Source: Gonatopus flavifemur (lineage: Eukaryota > Arthropoda > Insecta > Hymenoptera > Dryinidae). From it: a stretch of 64,000 bases of DNA. The notes below the pieces were generated by a model. That model had not been told where the DNA came from and did not search any database. It worked only from the letters and a program-made list of their open reading frames with translations. Positions within the stretch are counted from its first letter, which is position 1; the number at the start of each line of letters is the position of its first letter. The translations under genes were made by a program, and so were the position numbers. Shown piece by piece: positions 46,315 through 59,010 of the stretch. The DNA is taken from NCBI GenBank assembly GCA_018340375.1, contig JAFFJZ010000009.1, forward strand, positions 11,734,501 to 11,798,500, given 5' to 3'.

Positions 46315-48108
46315 AATTTTTGAAGTAATTTTTGACAATAAATCTTCGTGAAGTATCTATCGTACCAGTAGTTCACGATAATCAGAGTAGAGAAAACTCA
46401 CTGCGCTCCCAATATATCAGTCAATTTCTCTATCGAATAAAGTTTTGTGGATGTCTACTACTTATTCGCAGGGAATTTATTCCACAAAGTGCCTAGTTAT
46501 TTTAAAAATAACATCTCTCTATTTCACTTGCTTGAAAAATCATTGCAAGTGTACAAAAGTTATGATGATTGCACATTGTTTCATAGAATGCAACTTTGTA
46601 TCTTCGTCACTCTATGAAAGAAGAATAAAGCTGTGGAACATTGTTTTCTTGATATACTAATACTCTCAAATACTTCCCTAGAAAAAATTCAATTACTATC
46701 CCTGCTGAGTGATTACCTAATCTATGGACACTGATCAAGTATTCGTTGGCAAATTATTTCAAAATACAACCCTCGATGAATGTAATAGATTACCCTAGTT
46801 AAAGTCTCTTAGCAATTCATGAGAAAATGTTCTTGATAAGCTTGTGAATATATATTCATACGTATTCATGATGCATCATCAGCACAGATTCATAGGACTT
46901 TGTGGTTTACTTATGCATGTCCTGTTCCAAAATCCATAATGCCTCATAGTGAGAAGATTTTTTTATGACTTGCTATGCGACTTCAACCAGGGAAGGTAAT
47001 TACTAGGGGCGTGCGGGTACCCGAGTCATCGGGTTTTTATCGGGTCGGGTCGGGTCGGGTACCCGTCGGGTCGGGTTTTTCAATTACCCGAGTTTTTCGG
47101 GTATCCGATTACATTCGGGTAATTCAAATATAGCAAACGTTTTCCTCAGCAGGAAATATTGTGACAGCAACTCGATCAAGATTGCTGACAAAACATGTGG
47201 AAGAGTTGTGCTTCCTCCATTCAAATTCAAAAATATGAAAAAAGAATGATATTTATAAGTAGAATATTTATTTTCATTGATGTTCAAGATTCTATATTGT
47301 GGTTACTAAATACGAAAATAGATAATATATTATTTATGAGATATAAATGTGATCATATTTTTCAATTGAATTAAAAAATAAATATAAACATTCCATGAAG
47401 CAATTTGAAGATTTCTTAATGCGCTGCATAATCAATTACATGGAGTAACAACCCTAATAGACTTGTAGTGAATATGGCATTCTTCATATTAGAATTGAAT
47501 TCATATGAAATCCCCTTATTCCTACAATCGCTCAAGACAATTTGTCCTTAAAATATCAACGGCAATGGCAACTTCGAATAGAAGTTGAAAATATTAAATT
47601 CAAGCAATTTCATTATATTCGGGTACCCGACTTGGAAAACCCGATTTAATCGGGTACCCGACTTGGAAAACCCGATTTAATCGGGTACCCGACCCGACCC
47701 GACCCGAAGGGAAATACAAATACCCGAACCCGACCCGACCCGATAAAAAGTGCTACCCGCACACCCCTAGTAATTACTCCGCAGAGACAGTAATTGAATT
47801 TTGTCTGGAAAAGTATTTGAGAATATTAGTATATCAAGAAAACAATGTTCCACAACTTTATTCTTCTTTCATACAGTAACAAAGATATGTTATTTCTACA
47901 ATAAAAAATTTGTATCAACTGAAATAACCAGGGCCTTCGTTGAAATAAATTTCCCGCGGATAAATAGTAGGTATCCACAAAACTTTAGTCGATGAAGAAA
48001 TTGACTGATATATTGGGACCGCAATGAGTTTTCTCTACTCTGATTACCATGAACTATTGGCACAATGGATACTTACCAGACATTTACTGTCAAAAATTAC
48101 TCCAAAGG
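46315..48108. mobile_element. Foldback element hosting a hAT MITE
   Basis: 46315-46690 returns inverted at 47790-48108, including CTTTATTCTTCTTTCATA, CAATTTCTCTATCG and TTTTGACA. Between the arms lie 46690-47003 and the hAT MITE at 47004-47769. No coding content seen. Confidence 0.7.
47004..47769. mobile_element. hAT-type MITE, copy 2 (766 bp)
   Basis: Ends are TAGGGGCGTGCGGGTA and the inverted TACCCGCACACCCCTA. GTAATTAC at 46996-47003 and 47770-47777 is a perfect 8-bp target duplication. Compared with copy 1 it has extra CGGGTACCCGACTTGG units near both ends. Confidence 0.92.
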
Positions 48109-48308
48109 AACTGCATTGAACTACCAATGCTACTACATGGGCCAATTTTGCAGGCCTGTTTTTTTACATCTCCTCAGAAGTGCCTATATGGGAAGATTGA
48201 TGACTCATAGAACAAGATTATCACATGAAATTAAGAACATTCAATCGAAACTTCAGTAACACAAGGAGAATCATTATGTATCGAGGATGAAGGATACCTT
48301 TTGAAGAT

Positions 48309-48600
48309 ACCCAACCACTCCAATCCTCAACAGCATACTCACAGATATCTTTGTCGCATATCAATGATCTCTAAGTGGATAAATTCGATACCTTCTTTGC
48401 AAAACAGCGTAAGCGAAATTTTAATCAAATTCTGGTTTTTTGTATTTTTGGTCCTTCTTGATGGTCAGGACACCGAAAATAATACTGGAAAAAGTTCGAT
48501 TGAAATGTCGCTTACGATGTTCTGCCGAAAAGGTATCGACGTGTAGCTCCGTGAATTTTACATGGAGATATCGGTATGTGTACTGTTGGGGTAGTGATGG
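48309..48600. mobile_element. Foldback MITE, ~290 bp
   Basis: CCAACCACTCC...CAACAGCATACTCAC at the left pairs with GTGTACTGTTGGGGTAGTG at the right. Arms are ~120 bases, with GATACCTTCTTTGC against the inverted TTTTCGGCAGAAC region further in. Non-coding. Confidence 0.65.
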
Positions 48601-49061
48601 AATATTATAAGAAGATTCTATTTTGATAATTATCCGCATGCTATCAGACAGTATTTATGTGACATATGAATATGATTCGGATAATAGTTTTTCCTAGGAG
48701 TACTAAATTCAATCATTCTATATGATAAGTTACTTGTGCGAAATGGAACAAGCAGCCATTGATTGTAACATCCAAAAAAAACTTCTTCAACGCATTCCGT
48801 TCTGGGATTTCAAGAACGCACATGATATTTAGTGGGAACATAAATATGCTCAATGCTGTTTCATAAGAATACTTGAAAACGGTGAAGTAAAGGTCTTCGG
48901 TTTTATTGCTCATCAGAGCGAAGAGAACAGGTACAGCCTATTGAAAAAAATTTTTTGACATAATAAAAACCTGTTCTATTACATGTAGTAATACTACTCA
49001 TTGAGGTAATTTTGAAGTCCGTTCGATAGGTATTAGACTTTCGCTACAAATGGTAGATATA

Positions 49062-50344
49062 TTAGGTGTATAAATAAGTTTCCGCGGTTTTTTATAAAAA
49101 ATTAGGAATTTATTGTAAAGGAAAAGTACATTACGTTTTATTCAAAGTATTTTCCATCATTTGCCACTACTTTTCCCCATCTTTCTGGCAACATTCGGAT
49201 ACCCCGTCGAAAAAACTCTTCATCTTTTGACGCTATCCACAAATCTACCCAATTTTTGGTGTCTTCATATGATGTGAAGCGCTGCTCAGACAGACCATGT
49301 GCCATCGACCGGAACAGGTGATAATCAGAAGGGGCTAAGTCTGGTGAATACGGCGGGTGGGGTAAAACTTCCCAGTTGAGTGTTTCCAAGTATGTTTTTA
49401 CCGGCGCCGCAACATGTGGACGAGCATTATCGTGTGAAAGAATAATTTTGTCGTGTCTGGAGTAGTAATGGGCGCGTTTTTCCTTAAGTGCCCGACTCAA
49501 TCTCATCAATTGTGTTCGGTAGAGAGCTCCAGTAATGGTTTCGCTTGGTTTCAGCAATTCATAATACACGACACCAAGCTGATCCCACCAAATACACAGC
49601 ATGAGTTTTTTTCCATGAATATTCGGCTTAGCTGTCGATGTTGATGGTTCGCCGGGCTTAACCCATGACTTTCTCTTCTTTGGATTATCGTAGTGAATCC
49701 ATTTTTCGTCACCAGTGACTATACGATGCAAAAACTCTTTTTTATTCCTGGCAAGCAGCATTTCACTCATGCATAATCGGCGTTCAACGTCTCTCGGCTT
49801 TAGTTCATATGGAACCCAATTTCCTTGTTTTTGAATCATTCCTAACGATTTTAAACGATGTGAAATTGCTTGTTGAGTCACTTGTAGAGTAAGTGCAAGT
49901 TCTTTTTGCGTTTGGGACGAATCTTCCTCCAATAGTACTTCTAATTCCATGTCTTCGTACACTTTCGGCCTTCCACTGCGTTCTTTGTCTTTCACGTCAA
50001 ACTCACCGTTCTTAAACTTTTGAAATCATTCCTGACAACTTCTCTCACTTAAAGCAGCTTCACCATATGCTTCTAGAAGCAATCGATGCGCCTCAGCTGC
50101 AGATTTTTTCACATTAAAGAAGTGAATCAAAAGTTCCCGCAAATGATGCTTATTCGGAATAAAACTTGACATTTTTGCACGAAAAAAATTACGTGATGCT
50201 GATACGGAATCACTAGTACTTCAAGGTTATGGTGTTGCCAGATGACTAAACTTGGGATATTACGTTTTACATCTGACAATTTCTCCATAATCTTCTGGTG
50301 GGGCCATCTTTTGACAAACCGCGGAAACTTATTTGTACACCTAA
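49062..50344 (-). mobile_element. mariner (DD34D), near complete, 1283 bp
   Basis: The ends TTAGGTGTA and TACACCTAA begin ~28-base inverted repeats containing AAATAAGTTTCCGCGG. TA flanks are at 49060-49061 and 50345-50346. It encodes a full-length transposase on the minus strand with one stop. Confidence 0.92.
49138..50172 (-). pseudogene. mariner transposase (344 codons, one TGA at codon 49)
   Basis: ATG at 50172 (minus) opens with MSSFIPNKHHLRELL, and the frame runs to TAA at 49138, the usual mariner length. The single defect is TGA at 50028-50026 in the N-terminal domain, at a position that is normally Trp in this family. The helix-turn-helix part includes LTLQVTQQAISHRL. The WVPYEL linker motif follows. 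Catalytic Asp are in VTGDEKW, SHDNARPH and YSPDLAPSD, with 34 residues between the last two. The motifs fit the mellifera/cecropia-type subfamilies. One substitution from an intact frame. Confidence 0.92.
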
Positions 50345-50794
50345 TAGAAGCAAATTGAAATTGACCGAAACCTCATATAATAGTAGGTGAAAGCAGTTTC
50401 ACTCTGAATCCAATTTTCTCACCTGATTACAAAATCTATTGAATCTGAGAAATGAAATTTCATGAGATTTGGCTAGAACATTGGTCGAAAATTTCCATTC
50501 GATGAAATTTGGTGGAATTCAATCAGATTCATATTGAAAGAATTTATTTTATTCATAAAATTTCATTGAGAAATCACTGGGGTCAGAATATTGTTCAAAT
50601 TCAACTGTAACTTGATGAGATTTGGCAAGAATCAACGGACATTTTTAACCAGGGACTTCTTGGCATTTCCGCCAGCAATACCAAATAAAATAATGAAATG
50701 AGAAGGAAAATGAAAGAATGAAATTAAGTATGATTTCAAGTTGGGTGTAATTGGCAGATTAATTCTCTTCATTCACTCACTGGTGAAGAAAAGT

Positions 50795-51080
50795 TACTCC
50801 AAAATCTCTGAAAATTTCTCTGACTTTATTTGGGAAACTCTGAATGTCACTGACAAACTCTGAAAAAATCTTAAAACCATTGAAAAACTCTGAGAAACTT
50901 CGCGAATTTTTTCAAACTTTGAAAATCTCCGATAAATCATGAAAAACTCCCACTTATTAGACACATTTTTTCAATAAAAATTTCTCTGAATATCGATGGA
51001 TATCTCTGAAAAACTGTAAACGCCTTTGGAATCTTATGAGACATTGTTCACTGGAAAATATATTTGAAAATTTTAGAGAT
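50795..51080. repeat. Degenerate AAACTCTGAAAA repeats
   Basis: Short words such as CTCTGAAAAA and AACTCTGA recur irregularly. Low complexity, non-coding. Confidence 0.5.
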
Positions 51081-51414
51081 TTTCAGAAAAACTTTTCCTA
51101 CAGGGAATTTCCTTTGGAGCATGCCATATATTTTAAAGTCGCTACTATAAGAGGACCAAAAATACGCAAATAATCTGATAAAATCAAAAGATTTCAGCCA
51201 GACCTTATCCCGTGGTAAAAAAATACATGTCGGTGTACGTTTCGTATGTTACAGTTTCATTTTTGCGTGCTTCCGGTAGAAACATGTATAACTGTGACGT
51301 ATACAAAGTGCCCTTAAGTGGATACCAGCGATGGTATCAAACCTCTCTTCTTAACACATAGGCGTGTCCTTATCTAACCAACGTGCTCGGTCGGTAACCG
51401 CTGGTATCACCTTA

Positions 51415-51712
51415 ATAGCATACCAGCTTATCCACCAAGCAAAATTTTTTTCTACCAAATTACTCGAAACTAAATTCATGAAGAAATCTGGAATTTTTAG
51501 GGATGATGCTTCAAGACCTTTTGAATTTCGGGAAAAAATTGTTTTCTCAGTCGGTAAAAAAATTTTTTTCTTCCGAAATCTGGAATTTGGGCTCTTTAGC
51601 GACGTAGATAAAGTCTCGAAGCATCACTCCTGAAAATTTCAGATTCTTTCATGGATTCAGTTTCAAGTAATTTAGTAGAAAAAAACTTTGCTCGGTGGGT
51701 AAGTTGGTATCC
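51415..51712. mobile_element. Foldback MITE, ~300 bp
   Basis: TACCAGCTTATCCACCAAGC at the left returns inverted as GGGTAAGTTGGTA at the right. ~95-base arms include TACCAAATTACTCGAAAC against TTTCAAGTAATTTAGTA. Non-coding. Confidence 0.7.
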
Positions 51713-51744
51713 TCTTAACGATACAAATTTCCACCTTCACTTAA

Positions 51745-51985
51745 AAAGAAATTCCTTCCAGTCAAATGAATTTTCATTTGTCCTCTGCCAAAAAAAATAT
51801 TTATTAGAATAATCTGAATATTCTTTGAATCCAAAATAATTTATTTGGATCAAATGAATGATAATAACCACTTTATTGGATTCAAATAAATTATTTTTGT
51901 TTCAGAGAAAATCCAGTGGATTCTAAGGAATATTTCTTCGAAAGAGGACGAATAGACATTTATTTGACTGGAAGAAACTTTTTTC
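51745..51985. mobile_element. Foldback MITE, ~240 bp
   Basis: TTCCTTCCAGTCAAATGAAT at the left pairs with ATTTATTTGACTGGAAG at the right, and GAATATTC-type sequence pairs further in. Non-coding. Next to the pseudogene at 51960-53106. Confidence 0.65.
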
Positions 51986-53106
51986 CAGTGTTAAAAATAT
52001 TCTATTTGTATGGAAGGCTTGAAGTTTAGTGGTCATGTTCTGTTTTTGGAACTTCTGAATTATCACATTAAAATTATACTCACAATTCCATACGTTCGTA
52101 CTAGAATAGTTCAAAATTGGTAACAATTCTTTATTTTTGGCACCGAACGAAAGGTTCCATCACAATGTAAAATTCGAATTCCATGCAACTCCTTTATAAA
52201 ATCCAAGTCCATGAAAACTACAGATTTTATGTTCATCCACTTTCGTAAAATCTGCCCATGCAGGATCATTTAATTGTTCAACGAATTCTTCCAAATTTGG
52301 TTCTCTGCCAGTGTTTGGGTGTAAAGAAACAGCTCATTTATACATTATATCCTGCACTTGAGCGTATGGAAGTATATGTGATATCGTTTCATGCCTGAAA
52401 TATATTGTTTGTACAAATGCATAAATTGAATAATGAAGCGAGGGGAAAAAATGTTTTTTTCAGAATTTACTCTGCAGCTACTTCATTACATATCACTGAT
52501 AAATTTTTATGTAATCCTTCCGTTTTGATAGCTTCTTTTAAACAATCCTTGAAATATTTTTTTCGCAAATTCAACTCGTCAGGAGGATGAGTGTGAGCAA
52601 TTGTGACTGTAATATGACCATTGATTTCTTTCCCAACTGCTGGGCAATGCACTTGAGTCAAGTTTCGACTTTGATTCGAAATATAATTTTCACATCTCAC
52701 GTGACTGTTGATTGGAGATAATAAATGTATAATTGGAGATAATGAATTGGAGATATAAATGAGAAATATGAAATTTGTGAGAACTTCAGAAAAATTTGTA
52801 AATGAATCATTAACATCACTGAAAATACTCTTGATAAGAATTTAGTACATTCAAAATGAAGTATATAATTGAGAATACATCAAACATAAAGAATGATGTC
52901 AAATATGTGATTAATAAATTCAAATTGACATAATATGCTTTGAAATATGAATCAAATCAAAAGTTTGCACTCACAAAACAGTTTCGCCATCCGCATTCAC
53001 TCGTTTCCCGTTCAGTTTATATTCGTACCCATCATCGTCAGTACGAGTGTCCAATTGATTCTTCTCTAATTTTTTTTTTCACACCAATATCAGGGGGATT
53101 AGACAT
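51960..53106 (-). pseudogene. FLYWCH-type zinc finger / MULE-like transposase gene remnant, three exons
   Basis: Exon 1 runs 53106-52975 (ATG 53106) and ends at a strong GTGAGT donor. It is frameshifted by one base in its poly-A run. Exon 2 runs 52704-52471, from an AACAG acceptor to a GTAAAT donor, and encodes a FLYWCH-like zinc finger (RCENYIS, VHCPA, HTHPP). Exon 3 begins at 52394 after TTTCAG and continues about 180 bases with one TGA (near 52340), then shifts frame into DGTFRSVPK, the start of a MULE-type DDE domain, near 52160. Exon phases agree across both introns once the exon 1 frameshift is allowed for. The rest of the transposase is missing. FLYWCH plus MULE is known from insect Mutator-like elements; assignment is by motif only. 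Confidence 0.5.
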
Positions 53107-55314
53107 GATGAGATGAAATGTGTTAGACAGATGACGGATTATCAGATTTGACGTTTCACAATGTGAAAATACAATGTACAACATAACCAGGTCGCTTGGC
53201 AACACTCAAACTTTCAAGCTTTTTCAAATGGGTGAATGTTGAATTTAAAGATTCATACAACAATAGGTTTCTTTCAATTTATTGCATCATTGTATTTATT
53301 CCACAGAAGAAAATTTGATCACAGAAGAACAAAGGAGAAGGGGATAAAATTATATACATTATATCGTTTCAAATGTTAATAGTATTGATTCACAGCACGT
53401 TTTAAGGGAAGATGTATTGTATTTCTCCTGTACAATGGAGAAAAATACAAGTCAAGACACGATGTAGTGATCTAATTTCAAAAAGTGCAGACGAGAACGG
53501 AGCTTTTCTACAAACAATAACTACTGGAGTTTCAATGGGCCACTGCCCACATAGCAATCTTTGTATGAAAAATATCTTCACAAATGATTGAGAACAAAGC
53601 AGGAAGTCTTATGCAATACGAGAAGATATCTTTCAGAAGTGTTAACATTTTCTCACTCCTAAAAGATATCTCCAAGAACGATTGAAGGAATCCTATAGAA
53701 GTAAGGACATTTTAAGACTCCTAAAAGATATCTTTTCGTGTTGCGTAAGACTTTTTGCGTTGTTCTTAATCGTTACTGAGGATATGTTTTGAACAAAGAG
53801 TAATGTGTGGGTGATGATCCTGCAATGACATTGAAGAGCTGTGAGTGGTCCTTTGACACACCTGTAGATAGTTTTGTTCCTGTTAATTCCAGCCATTTGA
53901 ATTATAACATTAATCTCCAGAAAATGCCAAGTAAATCCGGATGAACACGAGCAGCCCAGGCAATGCCTGGTTTTTATAACGTAATCTGCTGGTTTTCATC
54001 CGGATTTGCCTGGAATTTTCTGAAGAGTGATCTAGGTCCCAACACGGAGAGCCTTATCGCAATTATAATAATGTGATGATTTTGTCAGGAGAGTAATTTT
54101 TGCACTAGGGTAACGGATTTAGTTACATCATCTTCTCCTTAGCTGCCAGGAATTTTGCAAACTCGGTAACATCAATGAATGAACCGAAGGTCCGTGATTT
54201 ACATCAAGTGTTTCCAAGATGATCCAATCGTACGAGAAATCCAGGTGCAAACACCACAAACCTATAACAATGATAAGGGTAACTCACTTGATTTTTTTTC
54301 AACTTCTCACGAGAGTTGCATCAAAGAATTATAAAACAATTACTAATAATTATTCCAATCTATTGTAATATCAGAATCACGAAGATCATTCGAGAGTATA
54401 TATGGGATCAACGGAATAGGGTATCACCTTTATCATTGAAACAAAATCAGCAGAGATATATGTTGAAATATGCAACGAGACCTGCACCGAGACTGACAGA
54501 ATATCTTAGTTTATCTCTCCAACAAAATTGGGATTTGACGTGATTTTGTCACAGCTCAAGTGGAAGCTTTATCTTGTTTGAAATTTTTATGTCCCTCATT
54601 ATTAAAACAGTAAGTATAGATCATTGCTCAATTTCAGTGTCGTGCGAAGCCCCGATTCTTTTTCTCATCTTTGACATCATTCGAACAAACTGCCTAAAAT
54701 ATGTTGATTGACAATTCTCGTGTACATGGTACTCGACAGTGTTATTTGAATCTACTCCGTGTTAGAAACGAAATTTATTCCGTTGAAGTTTCATCACTAC
54801 ATCAACGAAATCTCGAGTTTCCTCCTAGGTGAATTTGTTACGATTCGAAGATGCACTTCATTTGGATTTACTTCACTGAAACCAATTTCACCTTTCACCG
54901 ATCGACTGCTGGAACAAAAAATAAACAGAATGAATCAATTTACAATACAAATTAAAACTAAATAGTATAAGAAATGCAAATATAAAAATGTCCCACTTGA
55001 CCATCAAAAGACTGACATTGGAAGCACTTGTTCAAGGTTAAGGAATGATACATTTCTTCTGTGGAATAGTTCCTCTGGATTGTCACCTGATTTGAAGTGT
55101 CTGTTGATCTTTTTCCTCATATTTTTTTTTCACTATCACTCACTATTAGTTATCACGTACACAGTTTCACGTATATTCTCGGCATTTTAAAAAGGACCGC
55201 CAAACAAATTTATATGCAAATCATTGAACCACATACAATCACTTTCTTCTTACAAGCTACTTTCATATTGAGATTACGATTAACCACGATTAAGATTTTG
55301 AATGTCTTAGGTCA
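53107..55314. other. No gene recognised; one small foldback
   Basis: The sequence contains AGATATCTT words (53540-53760) like those of the MITE at 45292. At 53917-54027 there is a small inverted repeat (CAGAAAATGCCAAGTAAATC with GATTTGCCTGGAATTTTCTG). The remaining open frames show no motif. Confidence 0.5.
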
Positions 55315-55785
55315 ATTTATAACCTATTTGTCAATTGCACGTTGTTTATGGTATTTTGATTGGCAACACGTAACCTTTGAAACGTAAGACCTTTACGTTT
55401 TCACTATCATGAAATGTTCAATACAAGACGTGGTACTCACTATCAATTTCACACCTTCTAACTTCAGACTTCCGGTTTCGAACGTTTCACATTTCGAAGT
55501 TTTTCTATAGACCCATTTTTGGTATGAAAAAATGTGTAGTTTTTATTTTTTTTCTGGAAAACTATTCATCTTAGAAAAAAATGGTAACGGGACACTGACC
55601 TTGTTTTTCCAAGCTCTATGACCTAGTATTTTTCAATTTTCAAAATTCCGACTTCTTGTTTCGACCTCCGACGGGACTGTTTGGATCAAATTTGTGAATT
55701 GTGATGCGTTCCGAGCGCTAAGCGAGTTTTTCTTTCCGGCGCCTCAATTTCGGTATGATCGGATTTGCTAGGGCATGGTTACAGG

Positions 55786-57182
55786 TAGGGGTGTGATTTT
55801 CATCCGACATCCGGATATCCGAATATTCGAAGAATCGAATAAATGATCCGGTCATCCGGATTTCATGGATATCCGGATAATCGGATAATCCGGATAATCC
55901 GATTAAATTGCATCATTTTCATAAATTCATTATCGATTACATTAAGATTCGTCCAACAAGTGCTCGTAAACTCCCGGACTACACAATTTTGTTTGAATTC
56001 TTCAACCTTTTCAACAAACTTTTCTCTGCCCAATGGTACAGTGTGAGTACTGACAAGGTCGAAATGCCAGTACTGCGCCTGATACAAAACATCATTCTTT
56101 CGCTTCTGTTCCAGTATTGACAAAACAACTGGTCTTTGTGAAGTGTCAAAGTTCTATCGCCGCAAGTTCACTTAGAATGCCAGTACCGACACGGTTGTAA
56201 ATGTCATACTGATCCGTACGTTACATGATGTTATCATTCCAACTAGCTAGTAACCAATCAGTATCATTGATTCAACTGACCCTGTAGTGGTGAGTTTGGA
56301 TTTGCCAGTGCTGGCAACTCTGGCAGCAGTACTGAGCCAGTAGCGGCCCATGTTTCCATTTCCACATGGAATCTTACATTTACATATGTTATATTGCTTT
56401 TTACATCATATGTACATATTTTTATTATACGCTGAACAACACTTTGGTTGTTGAATTTTGATGTTATAGGGCTCTCTTCAATATAACAAGGTCAATGAAT
56501 AGAGTACACGGAAAAAAAGAACATACTTGCAGCAGCTACCCGCGTAGTCGATTTTCGACCATCTACGAAAAATAGTTACAGCAACTACTTAGTAGTTTAG
56601 ACAAACAACAAGTTATTGAAGGGTCTGGCTTTTTTGTAAATTCGAAGAGGAGATTTTGAATACTACGGTTTGTATGAAGTCGACTTCAATCATTACATCC
56701 ATTGTTTTTGCACAACATAAGCGCGAATGATTTTCTCAATTCCATTCTAATTTCCAGATAACTCTTGAACTAAAAATTACGATACTCTAATACTGATTTG
56801 AAGAAAATTGGAATGCACTAAAAAGAACTTCCAATATGTAGGCAATCTGTTCTGCCTTTCCCAGATCCGGCAGTAAATACTTGAACGATATTAAGAGTTT
56901 TCAAATCACTCCCGAAGAATTCACAAATTTTTGAAATGACTCTTCGGAAACTAAGAAAACCAAAACATCCTGATCACACATATTAAAATGCAGACCATCA
57001 TCTTCTTACAAAATTGCTATCGCTTTCCTATCAAGTGGATACATTATGCCTATTCCAGATATCTGGATATCCGGACCATATCCATACATCCGGACCATAT
57101 CCATACATCCGGACCATATCCATACATCCGGATAATCAACCGAATATCCAGATATCCGGATATACGGATAATCCCAGTCCTA
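55786..57182. mobile_element. hAT-type element, 1397 bp, non-autonomous
   Basis: GTTACAGG at 55778-55785 is repeated exactly at 57183-57190, an 8-bp target duplication. The ends are TAGGGGTGTGATT and the inverted AATCCCAGTCCTA. Subterminal regions are rich in ATCCGGATATCCGGAT, and at 57073-57130 there are three copies of GGACCATATCCATACATCC. The interior has open frames up to 86 codons without a recognisable hAT transposase domain. Confidence 0.85.
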
Positions 57183-57192
57183 GTTACAGGAA

Positions 57193-57606
57193 CTATAGTT
57201 TTTCTCCAGTGTTGATATTTAACTGCATTTGCCCGCATTTTGTTATTCGCGATACAAAATTGGCACATGATTGATAAGTATCAATGAGAATTGAGATCAT
57301 CAGGCGCAAACATAGGTTATTATCAATATTTTTTGAATTTTTCTTTCCGCGAATAATTTTCCTTCGCTTGAAAATATCTTTATTGGAAATATAACGTTGA
57401 GAAATTAATTTCCCCAATGAGTGTTCTGTCGATAATTTCGAAAGTATTATATATTCTTTAACAATGTCGGATGGGATGAGGGGGAAAGAATTAGAATTCT
57501 GAAGCCTGATTTTCCACCCTATAAAGTTTTTCAATTCAGAAACCGCTCTGGTCACAAGGGTGTTCGATCTAATATGAAGTAACCCACATTTTCCAAATAC
57601 CTTCAT
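57193..57606 (-). CDS. Open frame of 137 codons, unrecognised
   Basis: This is the longest open frame in the stretch between the hAT element and the RTE LINE. It is basic (Lys/Arg-rich in the middle, KDIFKRRKIIRGKKN), has no transmembrane segment and no motif I know. The start codon is at 57606. Nothing flanking supports expression. It may be chance in AT-rich DNA or an exon of something unrecognised. Confidence 0.15.
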   Translation of the reverse strand: MKVFGKCGLLHIRSNTLVTRAVSELKNFIGWKIRLQNSNSFPLIPSDIVKEYIILSKLSTEHSLGKLISQRYISNKDIFKRRKIIRGKKNSKNIDNNLCLRLMISILIDTYQSCANFVSRITKCGQMQLNINTGEKL

Positions 57607-58714
57607 TACATCGTCGTTCCGATAACCCGGATTTTAGCTATTGATTTAAAATTTCAATAATTCCCTAGCGTGTCAACATTTGATACGATGAGGGAACGAT
57701 GAATGATTGGAAAATATACTATTCATCCGTGACATACTTTCATAAAGTACACAATTTCGGAGGAATACGAGAATAGATTAGTAGGTACACGATTTAAAAT
57801 TCGATGAAATATTTTTCGTGATGAAAATTCAACCTACGGCGATTGAACAAATCCACGATGAACTGATTCGGTATCAAAAATAATGAAAGGTGATTTCATT
57901 ACTCCATGGAATTCGTCACCAATGATTTAGATTATGATTATATTTTTTTTATCATCGGATGAATCATCTTATTTAGTAGCTGAGTTATGTCATTTCTGAA
58001 GCACCAATATTGGAATAGCATTTGTTCTCTCATGTCCCATCATGCGTATCAACTGTTAATAATAATCATGATCAGGGGTTGAAATGTTTTTGATTATTTT
58101 GATGTTTCCATCGAAACTTACATCAATTCGTTGCTAGCTTTTGATTTTGCCCTAGTTTAAAAATTAATCTTCTTCTCCACTCTGGCTGAAGTTAGTCTTT
58201 GCAATATTTCTCAATCCATCCGTTTGCAAGAAACAAGCCCCAAGAGGACAGAAACGTTCAACACAGGTTCGTTCAATTCCACGTGTACTCATGGACCAAG
58301 TGAAGGTTCATTGATTGTTCGTTGGATGTGAATTTGTCCACATTCAACTTGAAATTAATTTTTTCAATCCGCGTTCTCTTGGGTTGATTAAACTTGGAAC
58401 TTGTCGTGAACTGTTAGTCCTGAAATTGAATAATTACATGCTTGAACTTCTTGACATGAAACTGGAACAGTTTTATTGAATCAACTATTCCAGCTATGGA
58501 GAAAGTATGGTCGTCAAAAGTGTTAGACAGATATATTAACGACGGGCCATATTGCGTGAAGACGCGAATCAACATGAAGGTGGTGATAAAATACCATGAT
58601 TAATCTTATTATTGCTCATATTGGTATTCAATTCACAATTTGTCGGAATGAAATCGATATTGATTGTACGATTTCATCGCATGTGTGAGTCTGCTCCTCC
58701 AATGATTTTTTTCC
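57607..58714. other. No gene recognised
   Basis: AT-rich sequence with no long open frame and no repeat structure that I could identify. Confidence 0.5.
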
Positions 58715-59010
58715 ATTCAAAAAGGAAAATTATAATGTTAATTTAACATCAGTGCATAGATATAACTTTAAATGTAATTCCTAAATGAATTTTAATGAAA
58801 CTCACATGATACATACGTGATCATTGCTTTGGAAGAATGTGAAAATTACGCCAATCCAAAAATATATTTATTATGATATTATTGACCACGGACAATGTAA
58901 ATTTTCCATTGCACTCGACTGAATCTACTTTTCACGAACGTGATGCCATGAGGCATGCTCAATCACATTTCCACTTATCCAATTCTACAGCAATCTGATG
59001 TACATTCAAC
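58715..59010. repeat. Dispersed repeat, copy 2
   Basis: It matches 27503-27790 in the same orientation. The match stops exactly where the RTE LINE begins, after TACATTCAAC, so copy 1 shows what the sequence looked like before LINE insertion on this side. Confidence 0.75.

Larger units (their letters stand above)
39614..55749. mobile_element. Large inverted-repeat structure, outer terminal repeats
   Basis: AATTGAGGCGCCGGAAAG at 39614 returns inverted at 55749. The match runs about 230 bases (39614-39841 with 55540-55749) and then continues, beyond the palindrome inserted at 39842-45815, with 45816-46030 against about 55315-55535. The ~16 kb between hold nested elements. No convincing target duplication was seen. 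It may be one old element or two solo ends in opposite orientation. Confidence 0.55.

Noticed and set aside
2844..50028. TGA might encode Trp in this organism, since several TGA stand where Trp is expected.
   Set aside because: The intact DD41D transposases use TGG for every Trp I checked and have no internal TGA, and other Trp in the broken genes are TGG. Mutation of TGG or CGA is the simpler explanation.
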